DNA from: Stutzerimonas kunmingensis
GTDB lineage: Bacteria > Pseudomonadota > Gammaproteobacteria > Pseudomonadales > Pseudomonadaceae
Assembly: GCF_014764705.1 (NCBI RefSeq)
Contig: NZ_JACXXG010000004.1
Coordinates: forward strand, 186,001 to 250,000
Length of the DNA: 64,000 nucleotides
Direction of reading: 5' to 3'
Made by a program: the position numbers and the translations under genes. Below the pieces are notes generated by a model. That model made no database searches. It had not been told where the DNA came from and worked only from the letters and a program-made list of their open reading frames with translations. Shown here piece after piece: positions 10,114 through 17,893 of this stretch (within the stretch, counting starts at the first letter, position 1; each line of letters starts with the position of its first letter).

Positions 10114-11277
10114 ATGACGGTCAAGATCGAAGACTATTACCCTCGCGCCACCTTCCAGAAGATGAAGGCATTTGCCGACCAGCACGAAACCCCCTTCGTG
10201 GTGATCGACACCGAAACCATCAGCAAGGCCTATGACGACCTGCGCGCCGGTTTCGAATTCGCCAGCGTGTACTACGCGGTCAAGGCCAACCCGGCGGTCG
10301 AGATCATCGATCTGCTGCGCGACAAGGGTTCGAGCTTCGATATCGCCTCGATCTATGAACTGGACAAGGTGATGTCCCGCGGCGTTGGCCCGGAGCGCAT
10401 CAGCTACGGCAACACCATCAAGAAAGCCAAGGACATCCGCTACTTTTACGACAAGGGTGTGCGCATGTTCGCCACCGACTCGGAAGCCGACCTGCGTAAC
10501 ATCGCCAAGGCCGCGCCGGGTTCGAAAGTCTATGTACGCATCCTCACCGAAGGCTCCACCACTGCGGACTGGCCGCTGTCGCGCAAGTTCGGCTGCCAGA
10601 CCGACATGGCCATGGACCTGCTGATCCTCGCCCGTCAGCTGGGTCTTGAGCCCTACGGCATTTCCTTCCACGTCGGTTCGCAGCAGCGCGACATCTCCGT
10701 GTGGGACGCGGCGATCGCCAAGGTCAAGGTGATCTTCGAGCGTCTGAAGCAGGAAGACGGCATCGAGTTGAAGATGATCAACATGGGCGGCGGCTTCCCG
10801 GCCAACTACATCACCCGCACCAACAGCCTGGAAACCTACGCCGAGGAAATCATCCGCTTCCTCAAGGAAGACTTCGGCGACGACCTGCCGGAAATCATTC
10901 TCGAGCCGGGCCGTTCGCTGATCGCCAATGCCGGCGTGCTGGTCAGCGAAGTGGTGCTGGTGGCGCGCAAGTCGCGTACCGCCGTCGAGCGCTGGGTCTA
11001 CACCGACGTCGGCATGTTCTCCGGCCTGATCGAAACCATGGGCGAGGCCATCAAGTTCCCCATCTGGACCGAGAAGAAGGGCGAGATGGAGGAAGTGGTG
11101 ATCGCCGGCCCGACCTGTGACAGCGCCGACATCATGTACGAAGACTACAAGTACGGCCTGCCGCTGAACCTGGCCATCGGCGACCGCCTCTACTGGATCT
11201 CCACCGGTGCCTACACCACCAGCTACAGCGCGGTGGAATTCAACGGCTTCCCGCCGCTGAAGGCCTACTACATCTAA
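10114..11277 (+). CDS. speC: ornithine decarboxylase (PLP, alanine-racemase-fold type)
   Basis: Converts ornithine to putrescine and CO2, the entry step of polyamine synthesis. At 387 residues it has the size of the Pseudomonas SpeC, which is the eukaryotic-like fold III enzyme and not the large E. coli type. The PLP lysine is Lys57 in YYAVKANP. HVGSQ, the glycine loop NMGGGFP and EPGRS bind the cofactor phosphate. GPTCDSAD near the C-terminus supplies the catalytic Cys and the active-site Asp of the partner subunit. A TTTTGGAG ribosome site precedes the ATG and a strong terminator follows. Some family members also use lysine, so lysine activity cannot be ruled out. Confidence 0.93.
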   Translation: MTVKIEDYYPRATFQKMKAFADQHETPFVVIDTETISKAYDDLRAGFEFASVYYAVKANPAVEIIDLLRDKGSSFDIASIYELDKVMSRGVGPERISYGNTIKKAKDIRYFYDKGVRMFATDSEADLRNIAKAAPGSKVYVRILTEGSTTADWPLSRKFGCQTDMAMDLLILARQLGLEPYGISFHVGSQQRDISVWDAAIAKVKVIFERLKQEDGIELKMINMGGGFPANYITRTNSLETYAEEIIRFLKEDFGDDLPEIILEPGRSLIANAGVLVSEVVLVARKSRTAVERWVYTDVGMFSGLIETMGEAIKFPIWTEKKGEMEEVVIAGPTCDSADIMYEDYKYGLPLNLAIGDRLYWISTGAYTTSYSAVEFNGFPPLKAYYI

Positions 11278-11297
11278 GCGTCACGGCTGCATCAAAG

Positions 11298-11326
11298 CGC
11301 CCCGCCTTCGCGGGGCGTTTCTTTTT
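11298..11326 (+). terminator. Rho-independent terminator after speC
   Basis: Perfect 8-bp stem (11298-11305 with 11310-11317), CTTC loop, then TTTCTTTTT. Confidence 0.93.
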
Positions 11327-11365
11327 GGCTGTGGCCAATCATGTGTTGCATCGAATGCCGGACAA

Positions 11366-11509
11366 GGGCGGGTGAAACCCGCCGAACGAGGCACGCCGCG
11401 CGATTCTTGCCGAGCGAGGCAAGGCCGAGAAAAATACGAAACCCCGCCGCAAGGGCAGGGTTACGTTGAGCTGCATCGGATGAGGGGACCGCGCGGGTTT
11501 CATCCGCCC
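11366..11509. repeat. Inverted pair of GGGCGGRTGAAACCCGC elements
   Basis: A 17-bp unit at 11366-11382 recurs inverted at 11493-11509 with 16 of 17 matches, separated by ~110 bp that contain further G+C-rich hairpins. This is typical REP/BIME-like intergenic DNA. No gene is supported in 11327-11733. Confidence 0.7.
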
Positions 11510-11733
11510 TGCAGAACTGCCTCAAGTCGCCCGTTGCGTCCTGTTGGCAGCTTGCGCGGGGTTTCTGCACGTTAGAAGTCAAGTGAGGGATGATCGAGCA
11601 GGAGAGATGGCGACCGAAGCGCTGCTTGATGAAAGGGGCGGTCTGATACCGTTGAGGCTTTCGGGCGCTCGGCCCATCGAGAGGGGAGTTCCGCCGGTCC
11701 TTGTCGAACCGGCGGAGGTGTCTCGCTTCAAGG

Positions 11734-13788
11734 TCAGAACTTGTAGTTCATGGCTACTTCGAAGGAACGCTCAGGCCCCACGTAGATGCCCTGGCGCAAG
11801 CCGGCGATATAGCGCTTGTCTGTCAGGTTCTTCACTGCGGCCTGCAGGCCGAGTTGCTCGCTGACCTGATAACGCGAGGTCAGATCGTAGACGGTATAGG
11901 AGGACATCTTGCCGCCCCAGATTCCGCCGCCAGCTCCGGTCGGGATGTCCCTGGTGTTGGCCGGATCGCCGTACTGCTCGCCACGGTAGTGGGCCATGAG
12001 CGAAGAGCTCAACTTGCCCTGCTCGTAGTTGAGTGCGGCGTTGGCGAGGTATTTCGGCGCGTAGGGCAGACGGTTGCCATTGTACTGGCCGGTGGTGAAC
12101 TCGGAGACCGGTACCCAGGTCAGGTTGGAATCCAGGCTGAAGCCGCCGCCGAGTTCCAGTCCAAGCGAGCCTTCCAGGCCGTAGTGCTTGGTCTTCCCTG
12201 TATTCGATTGCGAGAGCAGGGGATTGCTGTTGCCCGTGACGACCTGATTGTCGAAGTCCATGTAGAACGCGGTGACGTCGTACGACACCGGGCCGCTGTC
12301 GCCACGAACCCCGAACTCGTAGTTTATCGAGCGCTCGCCATCGAGCTTCTGATCGGTCAGGCCATCGAGGGCGACACCGTTCGAAGCGGGAGAGAAGGCG
12401 CGATATACGCCGCCATACAGTTGAGCTTCGGGCAGGAGTTGGTAAGTCGCGCCGATGCCCGGCAGAACTTCGGTGTTTCGAGTTGTAGCCGACGCATCAT
12501 TCTGGGTTTTGACGCGACGCTCCTGCTCGTAGGATTCGATGCGCAGGCCAGGAGTGACGGCCAGCCGGTCGGTGATGACGAATCGGTTCTGCACATAGCC
12601 GGCTAGGCTCTCGGCGGTATCGATGATATGGCGATCGGTGACGCCGCTACGGTCCCGCGCGCGAGTGGCACGGACGCGGCGGTCGTCTGCTTCTTCCTTC
12701 ATCATGCGAAGGCCGAACTCGGCCTCGTTGACCCAGCCGAACAGGTCATGGTCGAGCGTCAAGCGCGTCTCGAGGCCCATGCGATCGAAGGTGCGGTTGC
12801 TGCCGGTAAGGGTATCCCGATAGACCCAGCGGCCGGCTGTATTGGAAGCTCCAGTGTTTACGTCGTAGCGCCAGTAGTCGCGGGTGACCTCGCTCCAGTA
12901 GGCGAGAGTCCGGAGGGTGGCGCGGTCGTTCAGATGCCATTCGTGGTTGAGGTCGATAGCCTTGCGGTCGGTCAGGAAGTAGTCGTCCGGTGCCGGGTTG
13001 TAGGTCTTGCCGGCCCGGTAGTCGTTCAGAAACATGCCACGATAGGAGATGTTCGCATCATTCTCATGCCAGGACAGTTTCAGGCCCAGGCTGTGGTCAG
13101 GGTTGAGCGCAATGCCGGTCTTGAACATCACGTCAGTCATTTCGTAGTCGCGGTCCATGAAACCGTCGCTGCGCGCATGGGTGGCGACCAGGCCTGCGAA
13201 GGCATCGCCCGACTCACTGCGACCGCCTGCTTCCACCATCGCTTCGCGAGTGTTGAAAGAGCCGACACGGGTGGAGACCGAGACACCGTCATCAGGCGTC
13301 TTGGTGATGTAGTTGATGACGCCGCCGATGGTGGACGGGCCGTAGCGCAGGGAAGAAGAGCCTTTCAAAACCTCGACCCCCTGCATCCGCTGAATGCGGG
13401 GATTGAAGTAGCGATCATTGCCAATGAACAGGCCGGGGGCGACCGGAACGCCGTCTTCGAGGATCAAAGATTTGGCCTCGCTTGCCGAGAGACCGCGGAT
13501 GCCGATATTGCTGACTACGCCCGTCTCTTCCTCTGCAATCGCGTTAATACCAGGCACGCGACGCAGCACGTCCTGAGTAGAGGAGGGTTGACTACGCTCG
13601 ATCTCTTCCTTGGTGACAATCACCACTGCGCCAGTCTGGCGAGAAACGGCGTCGTCCGCGGAGCCCACCACCTGCATGGACGGCATCTCCAGCGGGCCGC
13701 TGGTCTGGGCAGTCGCTGCTACCGGGATCAGCGCTGTTGCGATAGCAACGGCTAGAGTATGGGAGCTGGTTCGAGCAAATGGCTTCAT
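11734..13788 (-). CDS. TonB-dependent siderophore receptor, FecA-like plug
   Basis: Outer-membrane importer of a ferric chelate. ATG 13788 (AGGA seven bases upstream; a second ATG lies one codon earlier) gives 684 residues with a signal peptide ending near VAATAQ. The plug shows TKEEIERSQPSS, a VPGI turn, NIGIRGLSASEAKSLILEDG and VEVLKGSSSLRYGPSTIGG, a set typical of FecA-like receptors. No secretin/TonB N-terminal signalling domain is present. The barrel ends in AMNYKF. A Fur-like box lies upstream. It is the last gene of a minus-strand iron region whose other members are the reductase module and a third receptor. The ligand is unknown. Confidence 0.9.
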   Translation of the reverse strand: MKPFARTSSHTLAVAIATALIPVAATAQTSGPLEMPSMQVVGSADDAVSRQTGAVVIVTKEEIERSQPSSTQDVLRRVPGINAIAEEETGVVSNIGIRGLSASEAKSLILEDGVPVAPGLFIGNDRYFNPRIQRMQGVEVLKGSSSLRYGPSTIGGVINYITKTPDDGVSVSTRVGSFNTREAMVEAGGRSESGDAFAGLVATHARSDGFMDRDYEMTDVMFKTGIALNPDHSLGLKLSWHENDANISYRGMFLNDYRAGKTYNPAPDDYFLTDRKAIDLNHEWHLNDRATLRTLAYWSEVTRDYWRYDVNTGASNTAGRWVYRDTLTGSNRTFDRMGLETRLTLDHDLFGWVNEAEFGLRMMKEEADDRRVRATRARDRSGVTDRHIIDTAESLAGYVQNRFVITDRLAVTPGLRIESYEQERRVKTQNDASATTRNTEVLPGIGATYQLLPEAQLYGGVYRAFSPASNGVALDGLTDQKLDGERSINYEFGVRGDSGPVSYDVTAFYMDFDNQVVTGNSNPLLSQSNTGKTKHYGLEGSLGLELGGGFSLDSNLTWVPVSEFTTGQYNGNRLPYAPKYLANAALNYEQGKLSSSLMAHYRGEQYGDPANTRDIPTGAGGGIWGGKMSSYTVYDLTSRYQVSEQLGLQAAVKNLTDKRYIAGLRQGIYVGPERSFEVAMNYKF

Positions 13789-13867
13789 CATTCTGTCCTG
13801 AGCTTCGGTTGTTTTTCCTTGCGCCTCACAAACGGAGGGAGGAGGCATGACGCTATTTTAGAAACCT

Positions 13868-13886
13868 ATTGAGAATTATTTCAATT
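13868..13886 (-). promoter_or_regulatory. Candidate Fur box upstream of the 13788 receptor
   Basis: ATTGAGAATTATTTCAATT matches about 10 of 14 informative positions of the 7-1-7 Fur consensus. It lies about 80 bp upstream of the start codon. A CGATAT-7-ATATCG inverted repeat (13888-13906) lies just beyond it. Confidence 0.5.
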
Positions 13887-13968
13887 ACGATATCGAATTA
13901 ATATCGGCTCTCAAGGGTGGCTCGATGCCGCACTTGGCCACATCGGCAGGGCCAAGAGGCGCAGGCTT

Positions 13969-14018
13969 GGCTTCAGCCCATCATTTGCGCGACCGACCGG
14001 TGCCGGTGGGCTGAAGCC
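13969..14018. repeat. Inverted repeat between receptor and reductase genes
   Basis: GGCTTCAGCCCA (13969-13980) and its perfect complement TGGGCTGAAGCC (14007-14018) flank 26 bases. It is REP-like, in the 13907-14068 gap, and could also limit read-through from the reductase gene. Confidence 0.7.
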
Positions 14019-14068
14019 CGCCCTACGAAACCGACAAGCGCCGCTTGCTGCCGTGTAAAAGCTTTCCG

Positions 14069-15628
14069 CTAGTACAGATCCCGTCGATAGCGCCCTTGCG
14101 CCGCCAGTTCGTTCAGCTGCGCCTCGCCCAGCAGTCCCGCGAGGATCTGCTGCACCTCCTGGCCCATGCCGTTCAGGCTGCCGCAGACATGGATGGCTGC
14201 GCCCTCGGAGACCCATCTGCGCAGGTCGTCGCCAGCATCGCGCAGTGCGTGCTGCACGTAGCGTTTCTCGGCCTGGTCGCGCGAGAAGGCCAGGTCCAGG
14301 CGTTGCAGGTGGCCGCAGGCGAGCCACTGCTGCAGTTCGTCGGCGAAGAACAGGTCGTGCGCGACGTGGCGTTCGCCGAACAGCAGCCAGTTGCGCGAGC
14401 CGGGAGTCATTGCGCGTTCACGTAGGTGGGCGCGCAGCCCGGCCAGGCCGGTGCCGTTGCCGATCAGCACCAGCGGCGTCGCGGCGGTCGGGCCGTGGAA
14501 GCCCGGGTTGCTGCGGATGCGCAGCGCGATCGGCGCACCAACTGGCGCGTGGCGGCACAGCCAGCCGGAGCCGAGACCCAGGCCGCCGTCCGGGTGACGG
14601 GCCTCGCGTACCAGCAGTTCGAGTGCGCCGTCGGCGGCAACCGAGGCGATGGAGTATTCGCGGTGCGCCAGCCGGGGCAGGGCGAGCAGCGCATCGATAT
14701 CCAGGCCGCGCAGGACTTCTTCGACCGGCAGGCGACGTGTGCAGAGGATGTCCAGCAGGCTTTCGCCGGCGATCCGCTGCTGCGGGTCGTGGCCGAGCCG
14801 GCGCAACAGCCCTTCGACAGGGCCGCGCGGATGCCGAGGGCCGACCTCGGCGATATCGCCGGCGCGCCAGTGTGGCGCCTCGTCCAGCGGTTCGAGCCTG
14901 AGGTGGCAGACCGGCGCGCCGCTGCTGCCGGGGTTGAGCACGGTTCGCCCGGCGAGTCGCCAGGCCTGATAGGGAGCCGGTTGCCAATCGCTGAACGCGT
15001 TGTGGCCGCTCAGTTGGCCGAGCTGCTGTTGCCAGTGGCGCAGGGTGCCGGCGTCCAGCCGGTCCGCGTCCAGGCGATCGAACAGCGGCTCGGCGCCGCG
15101 GCTGCGCAGCGCCTGGTCCAGGCGCCGGCCGAAGGCGCAATAGTGCGGGTACTGGCTGTCGCCCAGCGCCAGCATGGCGTACTGCAGCCCGCGCAAGTCG
15201 GCATCTGACGCCAGCAGGTGCCTTTCGAAGCGCGCCGCGTTGTCCGGCGCCTCCCCTGCGCCGTAGGTGCTGGCGACAAACAGCAGTCGTCCCGCGTCGG
15301 CCAGTGTCGCCGGGTCCAGTTCGTTGAGGGGGCGCGTGGCGCAGCTCATGCCGGCTTCGGCCAGTTGCCTGGCGCTGCGCTCGGCCAGTTCGCCGGCCTG
15401 GCCGCCCTGGCTGGCGTAGGCGATCAGCAGGGCGGGCGGCTCCGTCGTCTCGGCAGATCGGGCGCGGCCAGGTCGCCAGACCAGCAGGCAGAGCGCGAGA
15501 TAGCCGAGCACGACCGCGGCCGCCGAGACTTCACGAGGCGGCTGCCAATGCAGCAGCGCCGCGGCGAGCGCCAGGCAGGCGAACAGGAACAGGTAAAGGT
15601 GCGGACGCGTGGCCAGAGGCGATGGCAA
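14069..15628 (-). CDS. membrane-anchored diflavin (flavodoxin/ferredoxin-reductase) NADPH reductase
   Basis: Similar to sulfite reductase flavoprotein alpha (CysJ) and cytochrome P450 reductase, but with two N-terminal membrane helices (about 10-28 and 36-52). The 519 residues carry a flavodoxin-like FMN domain (IAYASQGGQAGELAE, STYGAGEAPD, LGDSQYPHYCAFG), the FAD signature REYSIAS, a nucleotide loop IGNGTGLAGLRAHL and the CPR/SiR-type C-terminus ending RYRRDLY. It starts at TTG, supported by GGAG seven bases upstream. There is no sulfite reductase hemoprotein gene nearby, so it most likely passes NADPH electrons into the membrane, probably to the PepSY protein encoded upstream. Compared with the P. 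aeruginosa PiuB-type protein, which as I recall fuses the PepSY and reductase parts, this looks like a split version. Confidence 0.85.
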   Translation of the reverse strand: MPSPLATRPHLYLFLFACLALAAALLHWQPPREVSAAAVVLGYLALCLLVWRPGRARSAETTEPPALLIAYASQGGQAGELAERSARQLAEAGMSCATRPLNELDPATLADAGRLLFVASTYGAGEAPDNAARFERHLLASDADLRGLQYAMLALGDSQYPHYCAFGRRLDQALRSRGAEPLFDRLDADRLDAGTLRHWQQQLGQLSGHNAFSDWQPAPYQAWRLAGRTVLNPGSSGAPVCHLRLEPLDEAPHWRAGDIAEVGPRHPRGPVEGLLRRLGHDPQQRIAGESLLDILCTRRLPVEEVLRGLDIDALLALPRLAHREYSIASVAADGALELLVREARHPDGGLGLGSGWLCRHAPVGAPIALRIRSNPGFHGPTAATPLVLIGNGTGLAGLRAHLRERAMTPGSRNWLLFGERHVAHDLFFADELQQWLACGHLQRLDLAFSRDQAEKRYVQHALRDAGDDLRRWVSEGAAIHVCGSLNGMGQEVQQILAGLLGEAQLNELAAQGRYRRDLY

Positions 15629-15732
15629 GGTGGGGCTCCAGCGAAGGCAAGAAGGCCCGGCCGGTTTCCGGGCGCAGGCCTGACGAGGAACCGGCAGGGC
15701 GCCTGCCGGTTCGGTTCAGCGCTGCCCGCTCC

Positions 15733-16608
15733 TCACTGCGCCAGCACTTCGAGGGTCGCGCTGTAGCTGGCGCGGCGCTCGGTGGCCGGCTTGCTCACGC
15801 CCTGGTCGGTTGTGAGTTCGGCTTGCAGCCAGTACATCCCGGCTTCCGGCCAGGTGATGCTGGCCTTGCCCCCGGCATCGGTACGGGTCCTGATCGCGCC
15901 CAGCTCGTCGCGATAGCGGTTGCCGCCCGGGATCACGCTGATCTCGACATCCGCGGCCGGCTTGCCATCGAGCAGAAAGACGAACTTGGCCGCCTCGCCG
16001 GCGAACAGGTCGTTGGGGTGGGTGACGGGCTTGAGCTCCAGGCCCTGGCCGGTCGGTGCGAGTACGTCGGTGCTGGGCGCACCTGAGGTGACGAACAGTT
16101 CCATGCGGTTGCTGGTCTGGCTGACCTTGAGCCCTTCGGCCTTCGCCGGGACGTCCTTGGCGAAGCTTTCCGCGGTGCCCATCCAACGGCGCGGCTGGCC
16201 GTTTTCCTTCCAGCTGGCGAACAGGCCATTGTTGGCCACGGCCAGCTTGTAGGTGCCTTTCTGGCTCAGCTGTACATCGAAGGTGCTGCGGTAGCGGCCG
16301 ATGGCGCCGTTCTGTGCCGCGACCTTGGAACCATCCGGCGCAATGATCTGCAGTTCCGGCACCGGTCGCCCGCGCACGCCCGGCGGACCGCCTGCCGGGG
16401 CCTGGGCTGCCTCGCCGATGCCCTTGAGGCGCATCGGCACATGTTCGAAATAGAACAGGTCATTGGAAACGGCGGCGTCGACGGTGATCCAAGGCTCTTC
16501 GCCGGAGAGCACGGTAGCCGAAGGCAGCATCCAGGCGCGGTGGGCCTGGGCCGACAGCGGCAGGCAGATGGCGAGCGCCAGGGCGGTCCATTTGATGACG
16601 GGTTTCAT
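15733..16608 (-). CDS. DUF4198 family periplasmic protein
   Basis: Secreted 291-residue protein with a signal peptide (MKPVIKWTALALAICLPLSAQA) directly followed by HRAWML, a His-bearing N-terminus typical of DUF4198 proteins, some of which accompany metal uptake systems. The rest looks like beta-sandwich/Ig-like repeats, for instance GKASITWPEAGMYWLQAELT. ATG 16608 is preferred (AGGA eight bases upstream), although ATG 16626, which overlaps the upstream stop, is also in frame. It lies between the DUF2271 and reductase genes in one transcription unit. A metal-binding role near the membrane reductase is inferred only. Confidence 0.8.
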   Translation of the reverse strand: MKPVIKWTALALAICLPLSAQAHRAWMLPSATVLSGEEPWITVDAAVSNDLFYFEHVPMRLKGIGEAAQAPAGGPPGVRGRPVPELQIIAPDGSKVAAQNGAIGRYRSTFDVQLSQKGTYKLAVANNGLFASWKENGQPRRWMGTAESFAKDVPAKAEGLKVSQTSNRMELFVTSGAPSTDVLAPTGQGLELKPVTHPNDLFAGEAAKFVFLLDGKPAADVEISVIPGGNRYRDELGAIRTRTDAGGKASITWPEAGMYWLQAELTTDQGVSKPATERRASYSATLEVLAQ

Positions 16609-16622
16609 CGCGTGTTTCCTGT

Positions 16623-17132
16623 TCATGGGGTCAGCTTGAGGGTGATGGCGCCCAGCTCGCTCTTGCCCTGGGCTTGGTGTTCGGCGTTCTGCTGGGGCGG
16701 CCAGCTGAATGGCACGCGCAGCAGCTCACGGCCGCCGACCTCTCGAGCGGCTTCGACCACCACGCGGTACTCGCCGGCCTTCAGCGTCTTGAACGGTGCC
16801 TGCTGGTCGGAGAACTGCAGGCTGTGACTGCCCACGGCACGGGTCGCACCGCTGACGCCATCGACCGGCATTTCCAGGCTGCGGCCGCTTCGGCGCCACC
16901 ACTGGCGCAGATCCTTGAGCCACTTTTCGCCTTCCTTGTCCTTGAGCTTGGTGTCGTACCACACCGCCAGATTGGCGACATGGCTCTGGTCCGGTCGCTC
17001 GAGCCAGATGGCGACATAGGGGCGGTGGTACTCGGCGACATCCAGACGCGGGATTTCCACGTCCAGCTGCAGGTCCGCCGCGTATAGCGGGGTGCTAAGC
17101 AGGGCGAGGGGGAACAACAGGCGTTTACGCAT
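16623..17132 (-). CDS. DUF2271 family periplasmic protein
   Basis: Small exported protein (169 residues) with a signal peptide cleaved near LYAAD. The DUF2271 pattern is visible: LDVEIPRLDVAEYHRPYVAIWLE at the start of the mature part (quoted only partly: LDVEIPRLD, then YHRPYVAIWLE), WYDTKLKDKEGEKWLKDL, then DGVSGATR and a C-terminal beta-rich region. It starts 9 bp after the PepSY gene stop and overlaps or abuts the DUF4198 gene, so the three are surely co-transcribed. Proteins of this family often sit beside PepSY membrane proteins and TonB receptors. The biochemical role is unknown. Confidence 0.82.
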   Translation of the reverse strand: MRKRLLFPLALLSTPLYAADLQLDVEIPRLDVAEYHRPYVAIWLERPDQSHVANLAVWYDTKLKDKEGEKWLKDLRQWWRRSGRSLEMPVDGVSGATRAVGSHSLQFSDQQAPFKTLKAGEYRVVVEAAREVGGRELLRVPFSWPPQQNAEHQAQGKSELGAITLKLTP

Positions 17133-17141
17133 GAGCAGTCC

Positions 17142-17735
17142 TTAATGAATGAAGAGCAGCGCCAGTAGCAGCGGAATCACCAGCCCCAGGCCAACCAGTG
17201 GCCAGGTGCCGGGGCGATTGCCGGCATGGCGTTGCAGGAGCAGCAGGCCGGTGAGGCTGAACACCACGCAGGCAACGGCGAACAGATCGATGAACCAGCT
17301 CCAGGCTTCGCCGCTGTGACGGCCCTTGTGCAGGTCGTTGAAGTAGGCGATCCAGCCGCGATCGGTCGACTCGTATTCCAGCTCGCCGCTTTCCAGGCTC
17401 AGACTCAGCCAGGCATCGCCGCCAGGACGGGGCAGGGCGACGTAGAGTTCGCCATCGCTCCACTCGGCTTCGCGACCGGCCAGCTGCACGTCCAGGGTCT
17501 GTTCCAGCCATCGCTGCAGGTCAGCTGGCAGACCGTCCTCCGGAGTGTCGGCCTGCAGGCTGTTGAGCAGCCGCTCGGGCAGCTGCCCTTCGCGGGTTTC
17601 CACCAGCGGTTTGCTCTCGATTTGCCCGGCGTGGTTCAGCGTGATGCCGGTGACCGCAAACAGCAGCATGCCGACCAGGCACAGCGCGGAGCTGATCCAG
17701 TGCCATTGACGCAGAGTGCCGAGCCAGATATGCAT
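17142..17735 (-). CDS. PepSY-associated transmembrane protein
   Basis: Inner-membrane protein of 197 residues with three hydrophobic segments (about 13-33, 143-166 and 173-195) and a periplasmic PepSY-like loop between the first two. Histidines sit at the membrane edges (WHW near residue 12, [20 protein letters not shown]), as in PepSY-TM proteins thought to carry heme and reduce ferric siderophores, such as P. aeruginosa FpvG. It heads a minus-strand unit with the DUF2271, DUF4198 and diflavin reductase genes, and the third TonB receptor gene lies just upstream. An electron-transfer role is inferred from family and context. Confidence 0.82.
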   Translation of the reverse strand: MHIWLGTLRQWHWISSALCLVGMLLFAVTGITLNHAGQIESKPLVETREGQLPERLLNSLQADTPEDGLPADLQRWLEQTLDVQLAGREAEWSDGELYVALPRPGGDAWLSLSLESGELEYESTDRGWIAYFNDLHKGRHSGEAWSWFIDLFAVACVVFSLTGLLLLQRHAGNRPGTWPLVGLGLVIPLLLALLFIH

Positions 17736-17848
17736 GGTGGTCCTTGGCGTATGGGAGGGTGGGCGAATTCTAGGGCGACTGACGCGGCGATGCTAAAGAT
17801 TTACAAACAGCATACATTCGCGTTTTTCATGATCCGTATGGGCGAGAA

Positions 17849-17881
17849 ACAACAGAGCCGGGATGATCCCGGCTCTGTTGT
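17849..17881 (-). terminator. Strong hairpin between the third receptor gene and the PepSY operon
   Basis: Perfect 15-bp stem (17849-17863 with 17867-17881) with a 3-base loop, 12 bp past the receptor stop. On the minus strand only a weak T-run follows, so it may end most transcripts or act as an mRNA 3' stabiliser. Confidence 0.6.
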
Positions 17882-17893
17882 GTCGCCTTCAGG

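Noticed and set aside
11292-11582. 96-codon minus-strand frame between speC and the second receptor
   Set aside because: It runs through the speC terminator and REP-like repeats, which also gives the RRVSPALV-type translation typical of such repeats.
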